DNA of 64,000 nt from Calliopum simillimum (lineage: Eukaryota; Arthropoda; Insecta; Diptera; Lauxaniidae). Under the pieces are notes generated by a model. That model worked only from the letters and a program-made list of their open reading frames with translations. It made no database searches and was not told the DNA's origin. Every line of letters begins with the position of its first letter. The first letter of the stretch is position 1. Positions 62,201-64,000 of the stretch are shown here, one piece after another. The position numbers were made by a program, and so were the translations under genes. Where the stretch lies: NCBI GenBank assembly GCA_951812925.1, contig OX638369.1:24829329-24893328 (forward strand), in the 5' to 3' direction.

Positions 62201-64000
62201 AAACATTCAAAAACTTATTAAATAGTTATACATCAAATAAAAAGCTTTACCTCAGGTTGCTGTCCACTTGGTGCTGTCATTTTCAATTTATTCAAATCTA
62301 AACTACTGCTACGCCCATGGCGATGTGGTCTGGGTGGTGGCAATGGTGGTGGTTCTTTTTTATTAATGTGTGACTGTGGCTGATTGTTGTTGCTGTTGTT
62401 GATAGCTGCTGCTACCGGTAACTCATCTACCGCAGCATTCGAATTGCCTACACTACCTATACTAGATTCGCGTTGTGGTGGTGGCGGTAACGCACCAATA
62501 TTTTTAGCAGGCAGTTTTTTTGCTTGTGGTCGCTGTATAGCACGCAAATCATTATTTTGCAACGAATCGCGATGATGCGTGGATGAATTAGATGTAGATG
62601 AATTATTGCCAATATTTGGCGTTTGTTTTGGACTTGTATCGCGTGTCGTTTCACGCATAATGACGTTATCAGCTTTACGTATTGGTTCCACGGTTGAGTC
62701 CGTATTATGAATTTCATTAACACCAGCAAGTGAACCAGCTTTGAAAAATAGTATATTTGTATATTTATTTATGGATTAATTGATTGAATTATATATTTAA
62801 CTTACCAACAGGAGTCACACGCAATGGCACCGGGTGTAAAATTTGTGGATCTGAGACAACAGCTTGCGCTGTTCGTTGCATATCGAAATTGACTGGCTTA
62901 GGGCCAGGACTAGAAACATTTGATGTCGGAGATTCGGTAAATTTAGTCCATTGAGTTGGAGGTGCATCCTTATATATAAAAACAACAAATAATTTACATA
63001 TATAAAAAAATAAAATTCAGTTTAATTTGTTTATTTACCCCAACCCATATTTGACGATCTTTCGGTTTGACAATAACTGCTGCTGCAGCTGCCGCTGGTA
63101 AAACCGGTGGACTTCCGCTTGGTTCCAAATTGGGCGAATTTGAAATGCTGCGATTTTTTGTTGATGGTGGTATGGGTGGAGGTGTTAAGGCCGTTAGACC
63201 CTGGCGTGAATTCGTACTTGCCTTCAATTATGCAACTATTATTTAAAGAAACAAAATTTAATAAAAATATAGGTAATTTACCTGTGATGAAGCGGATATA
63301 TTACTTAAATTCATAATATTTTTTTCAGCAGCTCCAGAGCGTGCTACACCGGCTGCCACAGTCGGCGGTGCGCCTGCATTGATGATTGTATTGTCTGTGT
63401 TATCCTCATCGTCATCATCGTTCAGATGTAGTAAATCTGCCTCTGGTGGCTCGTTTGTTGTTTGTATTTGTGAGGCCAATGTTGAGTGCTGCAATACGCT
63501 TGGATGCAATACGCTTGGTAAAACAGTTGGCAGCGGTATATTGTTACGACGCAAAACAACTAAATGCATGGCTGCAGTAAACTCAGCTAGACTTAGAGCT
63601 CCGTCACGTGTCACATCACATAGCTGCCAAATATGACGAAGTTCCTCAACAGGTATGCGCGATTTTTCAAAGAAAACACTAAATGAAATAAATTGTTATT
63701 AGATTGCGAAAATATTTGAATGCGCTTTTATAGCAATCAACATACCGTGCTACCTGTCCAGATAGTAGGCCATTCGGATCGTGCTGCACAGCTTTAAATT
63801 GTTTAAAATAGTATTCACGCTGTTCTGGCGTTATTTGGTAAACAGTCTCCAAATCAGTTTCATTCTCATCATCACTACTATGACGATCTGAGGATTCTTC
63901 TTCAGTGCCCAATAGCTGCCTATGTTCATCGCCTAGTAATCCATGCCAAAGTGTTTCTTTCGCCCAAGGACGTTCAGCAACGCTATTTGTAGGTGTTGGG
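58562..64000 (-). CDS. Reps: Reps: RalBP1-associated EH-domain endocytic adaptor (3' part of gene)
   Basis: Minus-strand exons: 64000-63746 (5' cut by the window), 63678-63282, 63221-63039, 62968-62806, 62738-62251, 62178-62092, 59266-58562; about 758 codons visible. Domain order: acidic/Ser linker, an EH domain (ITPEQREYYFKQFKAVQ through AMHLVVLRRN), Pro/Ser-rich linkers with LHPVPLRVTP, PPPLPPPRPHRHGRSSSLD and FADFTQF, and a C-terminal coiled coil. Each segment aligns in order with vertebrate REPS1 (PITDEQRQYY..., VHPVPIRMTP, PPPRP...RSSSLD, FADFSQF). Known of the family: binds RalBP1 through its C-terminus and NPF-motif endocytic proteins through EH domains, linking Ral signalling to receptor endocytosis. 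A more N-terminal EH-like domain expected in the family would lie outside the window. Confidence 0.93.
59501..60185. mobile_element. Repeat family D, copy 3
   Basis: Lacks the CCCTACAC start (reads TTATACTATCCGTTTGTAAC), then GGAGGAGGCGTAGCAGGTAT and TATATAGCTGAGATATAGCA; internal units ATGGGCGTGGCACCTCCCAT and GAGGGCGTGGCATCTCCCAT; ends GTGTAGGGTA (60134-60143) and GGCTAGGCCAAAGTTAACAC. A partly deleted copy in the Reps intron. Confidence 0.8.
60190..60510 (+). repeat. Repeat family E piece
   Basis: CACAAAGTGTGAAGG, CGAACTCGTAAACCATCACC, AATTTTTTAATTC, GTTTCGGTTATC, then CCCATTCTCAAAGTATTCA, GGAATATATTCTCGAGG and AAACTCATGACAACGCCC. Same order as in the FNDC3 intron at 41460-42000, without the MITE found there. 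Confidence 0.6.
60808..61845. mobile_element. Repeat family D, copy 4 (carries nested MITE)
   Basis: TACCCTACACTCAGGGTATA start, AACGCAGAGAAGGAGGCGTG, GAGTCGATATAGGCATGTCC; units GAGGGCGTGGCACTTCCCAT, GAGGCGTGGCACCTCCCTTA and GGGCGTGGCACCTCCCATAA; GTGTAGGGTA ends at 61800, followed by GGCCAGGCCAAAGGTTAAAC. The first 150 bases are nearly identical to copy 1 (39154). Interrupted at 61403-61644. Confidence 0.85.
61403..61644. mobile_element. 242-bp MITE with TA duplication, nested in family D
   Basis: CTGCCGTCCTAAGAAAGAAT and onward at the left; its complement (one mismatch over about 30 bases) ends GGACGGCAG at the right. TA borders both sides. Removing the element and one TA rejoins ATGCTATA with TTCTAAATCGTTTTTTGAG, as in other family D units (ATGCTATACTGAAAGCGTTT). 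TA duplication fits Tc1/mariner-type mobilisation. Non-coding. Confidence 0.88.
62092..62178 (-). CDS. Reps: Reps short exon
   Basis: 29 codons, IMTQASFDLQTTTGFADFTQ then FPDGSAASI. FADFTQF matches FADFSQF in vertebrate REPS1. Acceptor TTTGAAG, donor GTAAGT. Too short for the usual frame filter, phase 0 on both sides, so it could be skipped without a frameshift. Confidence 0.85.
62251..62738 (-). CDS. Reps: Reps exon: Ser/Pro-rich linker with RSSSLD motif
   Basis: Begins by completing Ala, then GSLAGVNEIHNTDSTVEPIR, KADNVIMRETTRDTSPKQTP, a Ser/Asn run, LRAIQRPQAKKLPAKNIGAL, PPPPQR, and KKEPPPLPPPRPHRHGRSSS, LDLNKLKMTAPSGQQPE. The PPPRP...RSSSLD block is a conserved REPS feature: a Pro-rich ligand followed by a likely phosphorylated Ser cluster. 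Confidence 0.92.
62806..62968 (-). CDS. Reps: Reps exon: conserved linker
   Basis: DAPPTQWTKFTESPTSNVSS, PGPKPVNFDMQRTAQAVVSD, PQILHPVPLRVTPV, then one base of a split Ala codon. HPVPLRVTP matches HPVPIRMTP of vertebrate REPS1. Not an open frame long enough for a simple length filter; recognised from splice frame and homology. Confidence 0.88.
63039..63221 (-). CDS. Reps: Reps exon: Pro/Ala-rich linker
   Basis: 61 codons, phase 0 both ends: ASTNSRQGLTALTPPPIPPS, TKNRSISNSPNLEPSGSPPV, an Ala run, then IVKPKDRQIWVG. Acceptor AATTGAAG, donor GTAAAT. Confidence 0.88.
63282..63678 (-). CDS. Reps: Reps exon: second half of EH domain
   Basis: Continues VFFEKSRIPVEELRHIWQLC, DVTRDGALSLAEFTAAMHLV. 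The EF-hand-like loop DVTRDGALSLAEF and the Trp of the NPF-binding pocket (HIWQL) are present. Then Pro/Leu repeats (LPSVLHPSVLQHS), an Asp/Asn run and an Ala-rich stretch. Donor GTAAAT. Confidence 0.93.
63746..64000 (-). CDS. Reps: Reps exon: linker and first half of EH domain (5' truncated)
   Basis: Continues past the window edge. Reads PTPTNSVAERPWAKETLWHG, LLGDEHRQLLGTEEESSDRH, an acidic stretch, then YQITPEQREYYFKQFKAVQH and DPNGLLSGQVAR. Donor GTATGT follows; the exon ends two bases into the Arg codon, so the EH domain is split by the intron. Confidence 0.92.

Overview
This is nuclear DNA from a higher fly (Diptera, Brachycera). The support is the AT-rich sequence, 65-73 bp minimal introns beside multi-kilobase introns, CAG/CAT repeats coding for poly-Gln and poly-His, and two proteins that match animal families in their insect form. 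I cannot tell from sequence alone whether it is a tephritid, a drosophilid or a calyptrate. There is no sign of bacterial, organellar or viral gene content.

Two protein-coding genes are present, arranged tail to tail. On the + strand is the FNDC3 orthologue (called miles to go, mtgo, in Drosophila). I resolve seven coding exons: one at 22807-22991, then, after a 14.9 kb intron, a cluster between 37708 and 45475. It encodes an N-terminal Gln/His-rich region, nine fibronectin type III domains, a His-rich linker and a C-terminal membrane anchor. A second start exon (ATG 37716) joins in frame, so the gene probably has two alternative N-termini; that isoform is 1472 aa. The 22807 exon begins mid-codon, so a further upstream coding exon exists that I did not find. 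On the - strand, 64000 down to 58562, is the 3' part of the Reps gene (RalBP1-associated Eps-homology protein): seven exons carrying an EH domain, Pro-rich linkers and a C-terminal coiled coil. Its 5' end lies beyond the window. The proteins act in different places (FNDC3 on ER/Golgi membranes and in synaptic growth; Reps in Ral-linked endocytosis), and nothing here suggests they work together.

Regions. 1-7000: non-coding DNA with three dead LINE fragments on the - strand and a tRNA-Lys-derived pseudogene. 7000-12400: mostly featureless, with one small MITE. 12400-17000: a degraded tandem array of roughly 220-350 bp units. 17500-37000: the long FNDC3 intron and its upstream flank, crowded with non-autonomous DNA elements (foldback, piggyBac-like, TIR and tandem elements, several nested). 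37700-45475: the FNDC3 exon cluster. 45476-58500: 3' UTR and a convergent intergenic region full of inverted repeats. 58562-64000: Reps, whose large intron holds two copies of a TACCCTACAC-ended repeat.

The window is best read as two ordinary fly genes embedded in a dense, multi-layered record of MITE and foldback insertions. I did not find a clearly novel biological system. The most useful leads are the alternative FNDC3 start exon, several nested insertions with recognisable target duplications, a long near-perfect hairpin at 57411-57634, and the repeat families whose several copies sit in this one window.
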